Shown here: one piece after another, positions 15,892 to 25,168 of the stretch
Position numbering within the stretch: the stretch's first letter is position 1
How the letters are laid out: each line of letters begins with the position of its first letter
Assembly: GCA_040755095.1 (NCBI GenBank)
Contig: JBFMBH010000025.1
Span: forward strand, 1-38,102
Length of the DNA: 38,102 bases
Direction: 5' to 3'
Source: Thermodesulfobacteriota bacterium
GTDB lineage: Bacteria; Desulfobacterota; Desulfobulbia; Desulfobulbales; JBFMBH01
The notes under the pieces: generated by a model
Seen by the model: the letters and a program-made list of their open reading frames with translations, nothing else
Database searches by the model: none
Told to the model about the DNA's origin: nothing
Translations under genes and position numbers: made by a program

Positions 15892-17783
15892 AGGGACGGT
15901 TGGACATTCCTTGTTCGGTATTCGATAGTCGTTCCGCCGTGGCAGACCGCTGCCGGCTGACCACCCGGAGAGGACCCCAGGGAGCGGGCGGTGCGCGGCA
16001 CCGGGGAATCCTGGTCCGCCACCACAGCCCGGCCCTGGCTTTCCGAGAGCCGGGGCCGAGGCCGGACCGGCAGGGGAAGCCCGCGACCGGCGGGCAGGAA
16101 GACCAAGAAGGTGGCGCCCTGCCCGAGTGCGGATTGCACGACCAAGGCGCCGCGATGGTCCCGGGCCACCGTTTGGCAGATGGCGAGGCCCAGCCCGCTT
16201 CCCTTCTCTTTGGTGGTGAAATAGGGCTCGAAGATCCGGGGCAGGACCGCCGGGTCGATGCCGGGTCCCTGGTCGGAAACGGTCACCACGACATAGTCGC
16301 CAGCCGGCAGCCCCTGGGCGTTATCCGCCGTCAAGGCGCGGTTGCTGGCGACGATGCCGATCTCGCCGCCGTCCGGCATGGCCTGGGCGGCATTGGCCAC
16401 CAGGTTCTGGAAGACCTGGGCCAGCTGCCCTTCATCGCCCTCCACCGGCCACAGGTCAGGAGCGAACCGGCAGCTGGCCGCGGAGCTGGAGCCGGAAAGG
16501 GTGAAGCCAGCAGCCTCCTGGATGAGGTCATCGAGACGCAGCACCGACCGGCGTGGCGGGCCGCCCTTGGCAAAGGTGAGGAGCTGCCGCGCCAAAGCCT
16601 TGGCCCGCAGGCACGCCTTGCGACACCCGGTCAGGAGGTCGGCCGTCCGGGGATCTCCCGCCGTCAGCTTCTCCAGGAGACAGATGTTGCCCAACAGGAC
16701 GGCCAGGATGTTGTTGAAGTCGTGGGCGATGCCGCCGGTCAGGGTCGGCAAGCTCAGGAGCTTCTCGGTCCGGCGCATCAGCTCTTCCTGCCGCCGCACG
16801 GCGGGAAGATCCCCGACCACCATGCTGTCGCCGCCGGCAGCCACCGGCTCGTGCCTGAGGGCCTGCACCGTGGTCTCGGCTTCGATGGTGGCGCCAGCTG
16901 CGGTCAGCAGCTGGGACCTGCGCACACCCCGCTCCACGAGCATCAGGGCCACCAGCAGAACCCCGGCCTCGGCCACGCTGAGCATCAGCAGGTAGAAGCC
17001 GATCGCCCGCCGGCCCTGCCGATCGATCGTCCTCGGCAGGCGTCCTTCCAGGAGCAGGGCCGGGGAGCCAGCGACATCCGGCAGGATCTCCCGGAGCACC
17101 AGCAGGCCATCCTCCACCTGGGGCTGACGGAAGGTGGCCTCCCGGTCGGCCCACCCTCGTTCCCAGGGCCGGAGCGTCACCTGCCAACCCGTCCGCTGGC
17201 CCAGCTCCCAGGCCAGGGCCGCGGTCAGAAATCGGCCCACGAGCAGGGTGCCAGCGACCGTCTCCCGGTCGATGGGGTGCGGAATCGGCCGGACGACGAA
17301 CAGGAACGGCCCCTGGAGCCCCAGCGCCAATCCCTGCTGGACGCTTGCCGGCTCGCCCTGCCTGATCAGTGCCGGCACACCACCGACCACCCCCGCCGGG
17401 GAGGAGGTGCAAAGCCCCCCGGTCTCCGGGTCCCAATGCCCCAGGCCGATGGGCGCGCCATCCGGACCGAAGATGCCAATGATGTCCAATGGCTGGCTGG
17501 CGCTAGCCTGGGAGGAGAGATGCTGGTCGAGGAAGGCTTCCGGGCGCAGGATGGCGAACGTGGCAGTTTCGGCCCGCGAGGCCCAGTCCCGGCTCAGAGA
17601 ATCCAGCTGCCTTACGAGGCCGTGGATCTGGCGGCGGGTCTCGTCGAGATGCCTTGCGGCATCATCGCGCTCCAGGCGGGCGAAGGTTGGCACGAGCAGC
17701 CAGCGGCTGAGGAGCGCTGCCGCCACGGCGGTGCCGAAGACGACGCAGGCCAAGGCCACGAGGACGTGGCGTCTCACACCCAT
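15840..17783 (-). CDS. Membrane sensor histidine kinase with periplasmic sensing domain
   Basis: 647 residues. Transmembrane segments at about 7-31 and 260-283 bracket a periplasmic domain of about 225 residues (CHASE4-like; assignment tentative). The cytoplasmic kinase follows: H-box GGIAHDFNNILAVLLGN with His354, N-box NLVANAAQAM, DQGPGID, IFEPYFTTKEKGSGLGLAI. No receiver domain is attached and no response regulator gene is adjacent, so the partner is unknown. The ATPase domain ends near residue 568. A proline- and arginine-rich tail follows, and from about residue 620 the codons lie in the palindromic repeat, so the natural end was probably shorter. The start at 17783 lacks a strong ribosome-binding site. 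The signal sensed cannot be told. Confidence 0.87.
   Translation of the reverse strand: MGVRRHVLVALACVVFGTAVAAALLSRWLLVPTFARLERDDAARHLDETRRQIHGLVRQLDSLSRDWASRAETATFAILRPEAFLDQHLSSQASASQPLDIIGIFGPDGAPIGLGHWDPETGGLCTSSPAGVVGGVPALIRQGEPASVQQGLALGLQGPFLFVVRPIPHPIDRETVAGTLLVGRFLTAALAWELGQRTGWQVTLRPWERGWADREATFRQPQVEDGLLVLREILPDVAGSPALLLEGRLPRTIDRQGRRAIGFYLLMLSVAEAGVLLVALMLVERGVRRSQLLTAAGATIEAETTVQALRHEPVAAGGDSMVVGDLPAVRRQEELMRRTEKLLSLPTLTGGIAHDFNNILAVLLGNICLLEKLTAGDPRTADLLTGCRKACLRAKALARQLLTFAKGGPPRRSVLRLDDLIQEAAGFTLSGSSSAASCRFAPDLWPVEGDEGQLAQVFQNLVANAAQAMPDGGEIGIVASNRALTADNAQGLPAGDYVVVTVSDQGPGIDPAVLPRIFEPYFTTKEKGSGLGLAICQTVARDHRGALVVQSALGQGATFLVFLPAGRGLPLPVRPRPRLSESQGRAVVADQDSPVPRTARSLGSSPGGQPAAVCHGGTTIEYRTRNVQPSLQPSKFLVGHSAVRLSP
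15861..15924. repeat. Palindromic repeat at the junction of two convergent genes
   Basis: AACAAGGAAT (15870-15879) pairs perfectly with ATTCCTTGTT (15906-15915) around a 26-base loop. A second, outer arm CGAAT (15861-15865) pairs with ATTCG (15920-15924), giving 16 matches in 19. Composition is lower in GC than the surroundings. It contains both stop codon regions, supplying the C-terminal codons of moaB and of the facing kinase. It could act as a bidirectional terminator, or be a copy of a dispersed REP-like family. No second copy was seen in this window. Confidence 0.7.
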
Positions 17784-17959
17784 AGGCGGGCCCCACCTTG
17801 TTCGACCGATGATGGCGACCGGCTGCGCGGTCCGCGGCAGGGGCCGGCACCTGCCCCCTGCCGGCCCGCATACTAGTCAACATCCCTGCCTCCGCACCAG
17901 GGGACAAATGCACTATTCTGGTCTAGGCGTGTCGTGAGCAGGCCGCAGCCACAGGCGTT

Positions 17960-19168
17960 CTAGCCGAGCCGTGCCAGGGCGTCCCGCAACCGGTCCATGC
18001 CCGCCTCGATGTCGGCCCGGGCAGTGGCGAAGGAGAAGCGGATGAAGGCGTCCGCCCCGAAGGCGACACCGGGCACGGTGGCCAGACTGGCCTCTTCCAG
18101 GAGGTAGTCGGCCAGGTCCAGGGAGCCCTGGATGACGCGCCCACCCACCGATTTGCCGAAGTAGGCGGCGAGATTGGGGAAGACATAGAAGGCGCCCTTG
18201 GGCTTGACGCAGGTGACGCCAGGAATGGCCGCAAGGCGGGCCATGATGAGGTCCCGCCGCTCCCGGAAGCTCTGGGTCATCGCCTGCGGAAAGTCCTGGG
18301 GACCGGCCAGGGCGGCGGCCGCTGCCTTCTGGGCGATGGAGCTGGGGTTGGAGGTGCTCTGGCTCTGGATCTTGGTCATGGCGCCGATGATGTGCTTGGG
18401 GCCGACGGTATGCCCGATGCGCCAGCCGGTCATGGCAAAGGACTTCGAAACACCGTTGACAATCAGGACCTGGTCCCGCAGGTCCGGGGCGATCCTGAGG
18501 ATGTGGGGCAGGGGCTCATTGTCGAAGACGATGGTGTCGTAGATGTCGTCGCTCACCACCAGCCACCGGTGCTGGCGGGCCAGGCGGGCCACCGTCTCCA
18601 GGGCCGCGGTGGAGAACACGGCGCCGGTAGGGTTCGACGGGCTGTTGAGGATGATCCCCCGGGTGCGGGGGGTGACCAGCCGTTCCAAAACCTCGGGCCG
18701 CAGGTCGAAACCGTCCGCCTCGGCCAGGGGCACGAGCACCGGCGCGGCACCGGCCAGCTGCACGATGGGCGGATAGGAAACCCAGTAGGGGCTGGGGATA
18801 AGCACCTCGTCCCCGGGCTGGAAAACTGCCTGGGCCAAATTGTAAAGGCCGTGCTTGCCGCCGCAGGAGACGACGATCTCGTCCTGGCCGTAGGTCCAGC
18901 CGTGGTCCTCCCGGAGGCGGCCGGCGATGGCCTCCTTGAGCTCGGCGATGCCCCCCACCGCGGTGTAGCGGGTGAAGCCCTGATCAATGGCAGCCTTGGC
19001 GGCCTCCCGTACATGGGCTGGCGTATCGAAATCCGGCTCACCCACCGAGAAGTTGAGGATGGGGGCGCCGGCAGCCTTCAAGGCCTTGGCCTTGGCGTCC
19101 ACGGCCAGGGTTGGCGAGGGCTTGATGGGGGACAGGCGGGCGGCCAGGGGAATGGCAGGCGTGGTCAT
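17960..19168 (-). CDS. aspC: Aspartate aminotransferase, class I PLP-dependent
   Basis: 402 residues of the AspAT Ib type found in many bacteria. Visible are NFSVGEPDFDTP near the N-terminus, GGKHGLYN, the NSPSNPTGAVF segment with the PLP-contacting Asn, SDDIYD, the PLP-lysine motif NGVSKSFAMTGWRIG, and FIRFSFA near the end. It transfers the amino group between aspartate and 2-oxoglutarate; closely related enzymes act on other amino acids or on arogenate, so the exact substrate is inferred. The ATG at 19168 has an AAAGGGAG site and overlaps the stop of truA by four bases (ATGA), so it is translated with the upstream gene. The gap to the kinase downstream (17784-17959) holds no gene, only a GC-rich hairpin. 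Confidence 0.92.
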   Translation of the reverse strand: MTTPAIPLAARLSPIKPSPTLAVDAKAKALKAAGAPILNFSVGEPDFDTPAHVREAAKAAIDQGFTRYTAVGGIAELKEAIAGRLREDHGWTYGQDEIVVSCGGKHGLYNLAQAVFQPGDEVLIPSPYWVSYPPIVQLAGAAPVLVPLAEADGFDLRPEVLERLVTPRTRGIILNSPSNPTGAVFSTAALETVARLARQHRWLVVSDDIYDTIVFDNEPLPHILRIAPDLRDQVLIVNGVSKSFAMTGWRIGHTVGPKHIIGAMTKIQSQSTSNPSSIAQKAAAAALAGPQDFPQAMTQSFRERRDLIMARLAAIPGVTCVKPKGAFYVFPNLAAYFGKSVGGRVIQGSLDLADYLLEEASLATVPGVAFGADAFIRFSFATARADIEAGMDRLRDALARLG

Positions 19169-20013
19169 GGCAACTCCCTTTCGATGGCTGGTGTGGTTGA
19201 AAAGGTCTGGGACGTGGCCAGGAAGGCGGCCAGGCCCTCGGGCTGGTAGAAGATCTCCACCAGAAACAGCCCCTGGGGTGGCGCGGTGGGCCCGGCCAGC
19301 CGGCGGTCGCCAGCAGCCAGGAGGCCGGCGAAGTCACCCTCCTGCCGCCGGCCCCGCCCCACCTCCAGGAGGGTACCGACGATGTTGCGCACCATGTGCC
19401 GCAGAAAACCGTCGCCGACCAGCTCCACGGCCAGAATCTCCGGCCGGCCCGGCTCCGGAGCCAAAGAGGCGGCCAGAATCCGCCGGCGCGTGCCCCGGGG
19501 CGGCAGGGCCGCAAAATCCAGGGAGCCGGCGCCGCAAAAGGAGCGGAAGTCGTGCTCGCCAACCAGGGCCGCCAGGCAGCGGCCCATGGCCGGCTGGTCC
19601 AGGGACCGCGGCTCGTGGCCGGCGTACAGGCGGTCGTAAGGCAACAGGATCCGGCCTATGGCCAGACGGTAGCGGTAGCGCTTGGCCAGGGCGCTCCGCC
19701 GGGCATGGAAGCCGGCCGCGGTCTCCTCGACCGCCAGGACCCGAATATCCCGGGGCAGGAGACTGTTGGCCCCCCGGGCCAGCCCGCCGGTGGCGATGGG
19801 CCTGGCGGTCACCAGGCTCGCCACCTGCCCCAGGGCATGCACGCCGGCGTCGGTGCGACCGGCACCGTGCAGGGTGACCGCCTCTCCCAGGACTCGGCCC
19901 AGGGCCTTCTCGCAGACCTCCTGGATGGTGGCCGGATCCCGCTGCCGCTGCCAGCCCCGGTAGGCGGTGCCATCGTAGGCCAGGGTGACCTTGAGGAAGC
20001 GGCGGCCGGTCAC
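19165..20013 (-). CDS. truA: tRNA pseudouridine synthase A
   Basis: 282 residues from a GTG at 20013 that overlaps the argC stop in a GTGA. TruA converts U38-U40 in the anticodon arm of many tRNAs to pseudouridine. The catalytic aspartate is in GAGRTDAGVHALGQ, and YDGTAYRGWQ, ANSLLPRDI, KRYRYRL and HMVRNIVGTL are all family motifs. The frame is open further, to 20061, which would add 16 residues (MRAGRDHG...) overlapping argC by 52 bases. That extension has no family similarity, so the GTG is preferred although neither has a strong ribosome-binding site. It lies between argC and aspC, all three overlapping, which looks like one operon of housekeeping genes. Confidence 0.9.
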   Translation of the reverse strand: MTGRRFLKVTLAYDGTAYRGWQRQRDPATIQEVCEKALGRVLGEAVTLHGAGRTDAGVHALGQVASLVTARPIATGGLARGANSLLPRDIRVLAVEETAAGFHARRSALAKRYRYRLAIGRILLPYDRLYAGHEPRSLDQPAMGRCLAALVGEHDFRSFCGAGSLDFAALPPRGTRRRILAASLAPEPGRPEILAVELVGDGFLRHMVRNIVGTLLEVGRGRRQEGDFAGLLAAGDRRLAGPTAPPQGLFLVEIFYQPEGLAAFLATSQTFSTTPAIERELP

Positions 20014-21047
20014 GGGAAGAGAGGTGCTGCCAGCAGTCCCGTGGTCTCGTCCAGCCCGCAAAGGATGTTCATGTTCTGGATGGCCTGGCTGGCTGCACCC
20101 TTGCCCAGGTTGTCGATGGCCGCCACCACGATCACCCGGTTGGTGCGGGGATCGACCCGAAAGCCGATGTCGCAGAAATTGCTGCCCCGGACATACTGGG
20201 TGGCAGGCAGCTCGTCCTGGCCGTACAGGCGGACAAAGGGCTCGCCGGCATAGGCCTTGCGGTATACGGCATCGAGGTCGGCCCAGGTCGTCTTGGCGAG
20301 CAGGCGGGCATACATCGTGGACAGGATGCCCCGGCTGGTGGGCAGGAGGTGCGGAGTGAAGGAGACGGTGAGGGGCCGGCCGGCAGCCTGGGACAGCTCC
20401 TGCTCGATCTCCGGCGTGTGGCGGTGGCTGGCCACCTTGTATGCCCGGAAGCCATCGTGCACCTCGCAGAACAGACTGCCCAGGCTCAGGCCGCGACCGG
20501 CACCCGAGGTGCCGGATTTGGAGTCGGCGATGATCGAATCCGGGTCCACGAGACCGGCCGCCAAGAGGGGCGTCAGGCCCAGGATGACGCTGGTGGGGTA
20601 GCAGCCGGGATTGGCCACCAGGCGCGCCCGCCGGATCTCCTGCCGGTGGATCTCCGGCAGGCCGTAGACCGCCTCAGACAGCAGGTCGGTTGCCGTGTGC
20701 AGCTGGTACCACGCCTCGTAGACAGCCGGCTCCCGGAGCCGGAAGTCGGCGCTGAGGTCGACCACCCGGCGACCAGCGGCCAGGAGTCCGGGCACGACAG
20801 CCATGGCCGTCTGGTGGGGCACGGCCAGGAAGAACAGCTCGGCGCTCTCCGCCAGCGAGGCGGCTGGAGGCTCGACGAAGGACAGATCGGTCCTGCCCTT
20901 GAGGTGGGGGAAAACGGCTGCCACCGGCTGGCCGGCGTGCTGCCGGGAGGTGGCCAGGGTGACGTCAATCCCAGGGTGGGAGCACGCCAAGCGCAACAGC
21001 TCGACGCCGGTATACCCCGAGGCGCCGACAATGCCAACGCGCACCAT
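20010..21047 (-). CDS. argC: N-acetyl-gamma-glutamyl-phosphate reductase
   Basis: 345 residues. ArgC reduces N-acetyl-glutamyl phosphate to the semialdehyde with NADPH, the third step of arginine synthesis. The nucleotide-binding VGIVGASGYTGVELLRL is at the N-terminus, the catalytic cysteine in VANPGCYPT, and SKSGTSGAGRG, SHRHTPEIEQ and DNLGKGAASQAIQN follow as expected. The ATG at 21047 was chosen because GGAGG lies eight bases upstream; an upstream TTG at 21065 in the same frame would put that site inside the gene. It follows the rpsI terminator, so it should have its own promoter, not clearly visible in the short gap. No other arg gene is nearby. Confidence 0.93.
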   Translation of the reverse strand: MVRVGIVGASGYTGVELLRLACSHPGIDVTLATSRQHAGQPVAAVFPHLKGRTDLSFVEPPAASLAESAELFFLAVPHQTAMAVVPGLLAAGRRVVDLSADFRLREPAVYEAWYQLHTATDLLSEAVYGLPEIHRQEIRRARLVANPGCYPTSVILGLTPLLAAGLVDPDSIIADSKSGTSGAGRGLSLGSLFCEVHDGFRAYKVASHRHTPEIEQELSQAAGRPLTVSFTPHLLPTSRGILSTMYARLLAKTTWADLDAVYRKAYAGEPFVRLYGQDELPATQYVRGSNFCDIGFRVDPRTNRVIVVAAIDNLGKGAASQAIQNMNILCGLDETTGLLAAPLFP

Positions 21048-21067
21048 GTGCGTATCCTCCGCCAACG

Positions 21068-21102
21068 AAAAACGGGGAAGCCCATCCCTGGATCTTCCCC
21101 GT
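21068..21102 (-). terminator. Intrinsic terminator after rpsI
   Basis: On the minus strand ACGGGGAAG (21102-21094) pairs with CTTCCCCGT (21080-21072), nine perfect pairs around a 13-base loop, followed by TTTTT (21072-21068). It ends the rplM-rpsI transcript before argC. Confidence 0.85.
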
Positions 21103-21142
21103 GCAATCGAATCCTTGTCGCCGGCCGCTGCCGGCTGTACCC

Positions 21143-21535
21143 CTAACGCTTCGAGTACTGGAAGCGGGCGCGCGCCGACCGCTGGCCGTACTTCTTGCGC
21201 TCCTTGGCCCGGGGATCACGGGTGAGGAGCCCTGCCTTCTTCAAGGTCAGCCGATGCTCGGCATCCACACCAAGGAGGGCCTTGGCGATGCCATGGCACA
21301 GGGCGGATGCCTGGGCCACCTTGCCTCCCCCCCGCACCGTGGCCAGGATGTCAAAGCGGCCGCCGGTCTCGGTCAGCTCCAGGGGGCGCTCGATGCCCTT
21401 GTGGGTGAAGCCACCGCCGAAATAGACCTCAGGCTCCTGGTCATTGACCGTGATCCGTCCCGAGCCCGGCTGCAGCCAGACCCGGGCCACGGCCGTCTTG
21501 CGCTTTCCGGTCGCGTAGTAGCGTGTTGCCGTCAT
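21143..21535 (-). CDS. rpsI: 30S ribosomal protein S9
   Basis: 130 residues, the normal length. The family pattern is complete: [19 protein letters not shown] at the N-terminus, [20 protein letters not shown] in the middle and the basic C-terminal tail ending ARFQYSKR, which reaches the P-site tRNA in the ribosome. The ATG at 21535 has a GGAG site eight bases upstream. It follows rplM after 50 bases, the conserved rplM-rpsI order, and is closed by an intrinsic terminator. Confidence 0.97.
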   Translation of the reverse strand: MTATRYYATGKRKTAVARVWLQPGSGRITVNDQEPEVYFGGGFTHKGIERPLELTETGGRFDILATVRGGGKVAQASALCHGIAKALLGVDAEHRLTLKKAGLLTRDPRAKERKKYGQRSARARFQYSKR

Positions 21536-21585
21536 GCTGTTTCTCCGTCCGCATGGCCCTTGACGGGGGCGGTTCTTCTCCTGGC

Positions 21586-22014
21586 TTACAGACTGAGCTC
21601 TTCCGGTTGCTGGGCCTGGTGGGGGTGATCCGGTCCGGCGTAGATCTTGAGCTTCTTGAGCTGCTTGCGGCCCAAAGAGGTCTTGGGCAGCATCCCCCGC
21701 ACCGCCCGCCGCAGCACCTCTGTCGGCTTCTTGGCCATGAGCTGCCGGGGAGTGGTTTCCTTCAGGCCGCCGAGGTAGCCGGTATGGCGATAATACACCT
21801 TGTCGTCCATCTTGTTGCCGGTCAGGCGGATCTTGTCGGCATTGACGACGACGATGAAATCGCCGACATCCATGAACGGCGCGTAGCCGGGCTTGTGCTT
21901 GCCCCGGAGCCGGAAGGCGATCTCGGCCGCCATCCGGCCGAGCACCTGATCCTGGGCATCCACCACGAACCACTTCCGCTCCACGTCCTTGACCGGAATA
22001 AGCAATGTCTTCAT
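21586..22014 (-). CDS. rplM: 50S ribosomal protein L13
   Basis: 142 residues, the normal length. Recognised from [59 protein letters not shown] and [25 protein letters not shown]13 is an early-assembling large-subunit protein. It is first in the rplM-rpsI pair. Only about 55 bases separate its ATG from the tRNA-Gly terminator, and this leader holds a GC hairpin (22044-22062). In enterobacteria L13 represses its own operon by binding the leader; whether this one does so is unknown. Confidence 0.97.
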   Translation of the reverse strand: MKTLLIPVKDVERKWFVVDAQDQVLGRMAAEIAFRLRGKHKPGYAPFMDVGDFIVVVNADKIRLTGNKMDDKVYYRHTGYLGGLKETTPRQLMAKKPTEVLRRAVRGMLPKTSLGRKQLKKLKIYAGPDHPHQAQQPEELSL

Positions 22015-22043
22015 CGGTCGTTCCCTACCCTGTGGGATTGCAT

Positions 22044-22062
22044 CGGGGAGGCTTTCTCCCCG
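22044..22062 (-). promoter_or_regulatory. Hairpin in the rplM leader
   Basis: CGGGGAG (22062-22056 on the minus strand) pairs with CTCCCCG (22050-22044) across a five-base loop, AAAGC. It lies between the tRNA-Gly terminator and the L13 start codon and could be an autoregulatory or attenuation structure. Inferred from pairing only. Confidence 0.4.
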
Positions 22063-22069
22063 GAAGAAG

Positions 22070-22097
22070 CAAAAAGGTCCGAACCGGGTTCGGACCT
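22070..22097 (-). terminator. Intrinsic terminator after tRNA-Gly
   Basis: AGGTCCGAAC and its exact complement GTTCGGACCT (22088-22097 and 22075-22084) form a 10-bp stem with a three-base loop, followed on the minus strand by TTTTTGC. A textbook terminator between the tRNA gene and rplM. Confidence 0.85.
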
Positions 22098-22156
22098 CAC
22101 ACCTTCTGGCCTGCCTGCCGGCCCCGTGCCGCCGTATCGCCGGGGCTCAAGGCGTT

Positions 22157-22231
<75 letters not shown>

Positions 22232-22263
22232 TCTCGAAGCACGGTCGCGCCGTGAAGGCCCCG

Positions 22264-22292
22264 ATATAACCAGGAACCGAGTGCCTTGTCAA
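22264..22292 (-). promoter_or_regulatory. Sigma-70 promoter of tRNA-Gly
   Basis: TTGACA (22292-22287) and TTATAT (22269-22264) are separated by the ideal 17 bases on the minus strand, about 33 bases upstream of the mature tRNA 5' end. Confidence 0.85.
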
Positions 22293-22296
22293 CAGC

Positions 22297-22322
22297 AAAA
22301 ACCCGCGGCGCCCGGCCGCCGC
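22297..22322 (-). terminator. Terminator after the hybrid sensor kinase
   Basis: GCGGCG (22322-22317) pairs with CGCCGC (22310-22305) around a six-base loop, and the minus strand continues CGGGTTTTTG. It isolates the kinase gene from the tRNA promoter. Confidence 0.6.
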
Positions 22323-22344
22323 AATCCGCCCCCAGCAACCCTTT

Positions 22345-24507
22345 TCAGGCCTCGTCCGCGGCTCCGGTGTGGCGGAAGACCCAGCGGTTCACCACGTCGA
22401 AAACCTTTTCCCGCTTGATGGGCTTGGAGATGTAATCGTTCATACCGGCAGCCAGACACTTCTCCTCATCGCCCTTCATGGCCTCGGCGGTCATGGCCAC
22501 GATGGGCAACCGGTCGAAGCCCTTCTGGCGAATGAGCGCGGTGGCTTCCCGGCCGTCCATGATGGGCATCCGCACGTCCATGAACACCAAGTCGTACCGG
22601 TTGGCGGTCACCTTGTCCACCGCCTCCTGGCCGTTGGCCGCCACCTCCACCTGGTAGCCACCGTTGGTGAGCATGCGCAGCGCCAGCTTCTGGTTCACCG
22701 GGTTGTCCTCCACCAGGAGGATCATCACCTGCCGCTTCCGCTCCTCGGTCACGTTGTGGTTGGTGACCAGATCCCGCTCTGCCCTGGGGCCGACATCCGG
22801 CACGCCCTTGGTCAGGGTGGTGCCGAGGATATCGAGGAAGCGCTGCCGACGCACCGGCTTGGTGGTGAAGGCGTTGAAGCCGGCCTCCTGGCACTGCCTG
22901 GAGATGCGCTCCACCGTCGACGACAGGGCCACCAGGGGCAGGCCGGCCAGGTCCTGCCGGGCGCGGATCTGGCGGGCCAGCTCCATGCCGGACAGGTCCC
23001 CCATCTGCACGTCCAGCACCGCCAGATCGAAAGGGCGCCCCTCACGGAAGGCATCCTGCAGGACGGTCAGAACCGCCCCGGGCTGCTCCAGGGCCGTGGC
23101 CTCCATGCCGGCGGCCTGCAGGAGGTGCGCAAGGATCTGCAGGTGGTTGCGGTTGTCGTCCGCCACCAGAGCCCGCCGCCCGGTCAGCTCCGCGGGCCGG
23201 GTGCGGGCCACCGCTGCCTCCGGCGCCCGACCCAGCCAGCAGGTGAAGTGGAAGGTGCTGCCCACGCCCACCTGGCTGGTCACCCAGACATCGCCGCGCA
23301 TGGCCTGGGAGATCTTCTTGCAAATGGACAGGCCCAGTCCGGTGCCGCCGTATTGCCGGGATGTGGAGCCGTCCGCCTGCTCGAAGGCCTCGAAGATCTT
23401 GGCCTGCTTGTCCTCCGGGATGCCGATACCGGTGTCCCGGACGGTGAGATAGAGCCGGATGCCGTCCACCGTCTCCTCGGCCACCGAGGCGGCCAGCTCG
23501 ATCTCGCCCTGGTCCGTGAACTTGGGGGCATTGCCCATGAGGTTGGTCAGCACCTGCCGGAAGCGGTGCGGGTCGCCGAAGGCCCGGGCCGGGAAGTCGT
23601 CGGACACCCGGCACAAGAGCTCGATGGGCTTGGTGCCAATCCGGACCTTCATGAGATCCACCACGTCGTAGACCGAGACCTCGGGATCGAACTCGATGTT
23701 CTCGAACTCCATCTTGCCGGCTTCGATCTTGGAGAAGTCGAGAATGTCGTTGATGAGGGCCAGGAGGTTCTCGCCGCTCTGCTTGATGGTGCCGGCAAAA
23801 TCCCGCTGCTCGTCGGTGAGCTCGGAATCCATGAGCATGTCCGTGAAGCCGATGATGGCGTTCATGGGGGTGCGGATCTCGTGGCTCATGGTGGCCAAAA
23901 AGACGCTCTTGGCCTTGCTCGCCTCCTCGGCGATCCGGCGGGCCTCTTCCAGCTCCCGGTTCTGGCTCTCGATGCTCTTGGCATACTCCTCCACCTTGGC
24001 CAGGGCCTCCTCGGTCTCGTCCTGGGCCTTGGCCAGCTCGAAGGACAGCTCCTTTTCATTCTGCAGGGCCTCGATCATGGCCCGGCTCATGTCGTTGGCC
24101 TCTTTCTCCGCCTTCTTGAACTCGGTGACATCCAGGACCTGCACCACCACCCCTTCCAACTCCTGGCTCGCCAGGGGAAAGAGGTGGTATTCGTAGATGG
24201 TCTCGTCCGCCGCCTCTTCCTCGATCTTGTCCCGCCGCTTGAGATCCAATACCCGCGCCAGCACCGGCTCGCAGTTGGCCCGCCAGCCGGTGTCGGCCAG
24301 GCTCGAGATCCTCACCCCCAGCAGGATGGAAACAGGCTGGCCGTGCAGCCGCGCCGCCGTGCGGTTGAGATAGAGGATGGTGCCGTCCCTTTTCAACAGG
24401 TAGAGAGGGATGAGAATGGCATCGAGAATGCCCTGCTGCATGGCATTCTGCCAGATCTGCCCCCCGTTGGGCAGAGGAGCGGACGCGGATTCAACTGCTG
24501 CGGTCAT
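22345..24507 (-). CDS. Hybrid sensor histidine kinase: PAS - kinase - two receivers
   Basis: 720 residues from the ATG at 24507; the frame continues to a TTG at 24543, and no start has a good ribosome-binding site. There is no membrane segment, so it is cytoplasmic. A PAS domain (about 15-130) is followed by a long coiled coil (about 128-198, [10 protein letters not shown]...[12 protein letters not shown]). Then come the H-box [19 protein letters not shown] (His209) and the ATPase motifs DTGIGIP and [12 protein letters not shown]. Two receiver domains follow, one with [10 protein letters not shown] (Asp499) and one with [20 protein letters not shown] (Asp644) and Lys in YISKPIK. The N-box reads [10 protein letters not shown], with proline where V, I or L is usual. 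No HPt domain is present, so phosphotransfer beyond the receivers needs another protein. Ligand unknown. Confidence 0.9.
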   Translation of the reverse strand: MTAAVESASAPLPNGGQIWQNAMQQGILDAILIPLYLLKRDGTILYLNRTAARLHGQPVSILLGVRISSLADTGWRANCEPVLARVLDLKRRDKIEEEAADETIYEYHLFPLASQELEGVVVQVLDVTEFKKAEKEANDMSRAMIEALQNEKELSFELAKAQDETEEALAKVEEYAKSIESQNRELEEARRIAEEASKAKSVFLATMSHEIRTPMNAIIGFTDMLMDSELTDEQRDFAGTIKQSGENLLALINDILDFSKIEAGKMEFENIEFDPEVSVYDVVDLMKVRIGTKPIELLCRVSDDFPARAFGDPHRFRQVLTNLMGNAPKFTDQGEIELAASVAEETVDGIRLYLTVRDTGIGIPEDKQAKIFEAFEQADGSTSRQYGGTGLGLSICKKISQAMRGDVWVTSQVGVGSTFHFTCWLGRAPEAAVARTRPAELTGRRALVADDNRNHLQILAHLLQAAGMEATALEQPGAVLTVLQDAFREGRPFDLAVLDVQMGDLSGMELARQIRARQDLAGLPLVALSSTVERISRQCQEAGFNAFTTKPVRRQRFLDILGTTLTKGVPDVGPRAERDLVTNHNVTEERKRQVMILLVEDNPVNQKLALRMLTNGGYQVEVAANGQEAVDKVTANRYDLVFMDVRMPIMDGREATALIRQKGFDRLPIVAMTAEAMKGDEEKCLAAGMNDYISKPIKREKVFDVVNRWVFRHTGAADEA

Positions 24508-24657
24508 GGCTGGCACGGTCTCGGGACGGATCAGCAGCGGCAAGGGGCGGCCCCAGAGTCCCTCGCCGATGGCACGGCCAGGGTCTCCTGCTGGCCTCCT
24601 GACGCCAGGGCAATGGATCTATCGTACAACGATGCGGATGACTTTGTGAACCGTTCC

Positions 24658-24954
24658 TTACGGAATCCAGTCCAGGTGCCAGAACCGGAACGCCTCAGCG
24701 GAGCGGATGATCGCCGGGTCCAAGGCGCACAGCCGGCAGAAGTGCAGGAGATGGCCCTGATTGGCCGAGATGACGTGGAGGGAGGCCCGGGAGGAGGTGG
24801 AGAAGTTCTCGTGCACGGCAACGTGGCCTTGCTCGGCCCAGGAGATCGCCTCGGCCAGCTCGGCCAGGACAAAAAAGCGCACCGGCAGCTCGGCGGCCAG
24901 CGCCGCCATGCGACCGGTGAGTCTCTCCTGCGCCATGCCTTGCCCCTTGCCCAT
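24658..24954 (-). CDS. Small conserved-looking protein of unknown function
   Basis: 98 residues from an ATG at 24954 with a GGGGGA purine run upstream; the longer frame upstream has no support. The protein has a mildly amphipathic helical start (RLTGRMAALAAELPVRFFVLAELAEAISWAEQ), one cysteine pair (FCRLC) and an aromatic C-terminus (FRFWHLDWIP). I do not recognise the family and see no signal peptide or membrane segment. It lies divergently from hisB and upstream of the hybrid kinase in the same direction, so co-expression with the kinase is possible. The 150 bases between the two hold no gene. Confidence 0.6.
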   Translation of the reverse strand: MGKGQGMAQERLTGRMAALAAELPVRFFVLAELAEAISWAEQGHVAVHENFSTSSRASLHVISANQGHLLHFCRLCALDPAIIRSAEAFRFWHLDWIP

Positions 24955-25168
24955 CGCGTGTCCCCCGGACGAGAGCGTCAACCTTCCTTTCGGTCGTCGC
25001 TTGCAGGAACTTGAGGGCGCGGTCGGGCAACTTCCTTGTTGCCTTGCCCGGTCCGGAACTGATACATAGATACACCCGGGGCGGGCAGCCCGATCCCGAG
25101 CCGTGCTCCCGGTCGCCAGCCGCAACCGGGGCCTTTTCCCCAAGAGCTGCATGGAGACTGGAAGCGTC

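Noticed and set aside
22369-25014. Long plus-strand frame opposite the hybrid kinase
   Set aside because: Antisense shadow with no recognisable domain.
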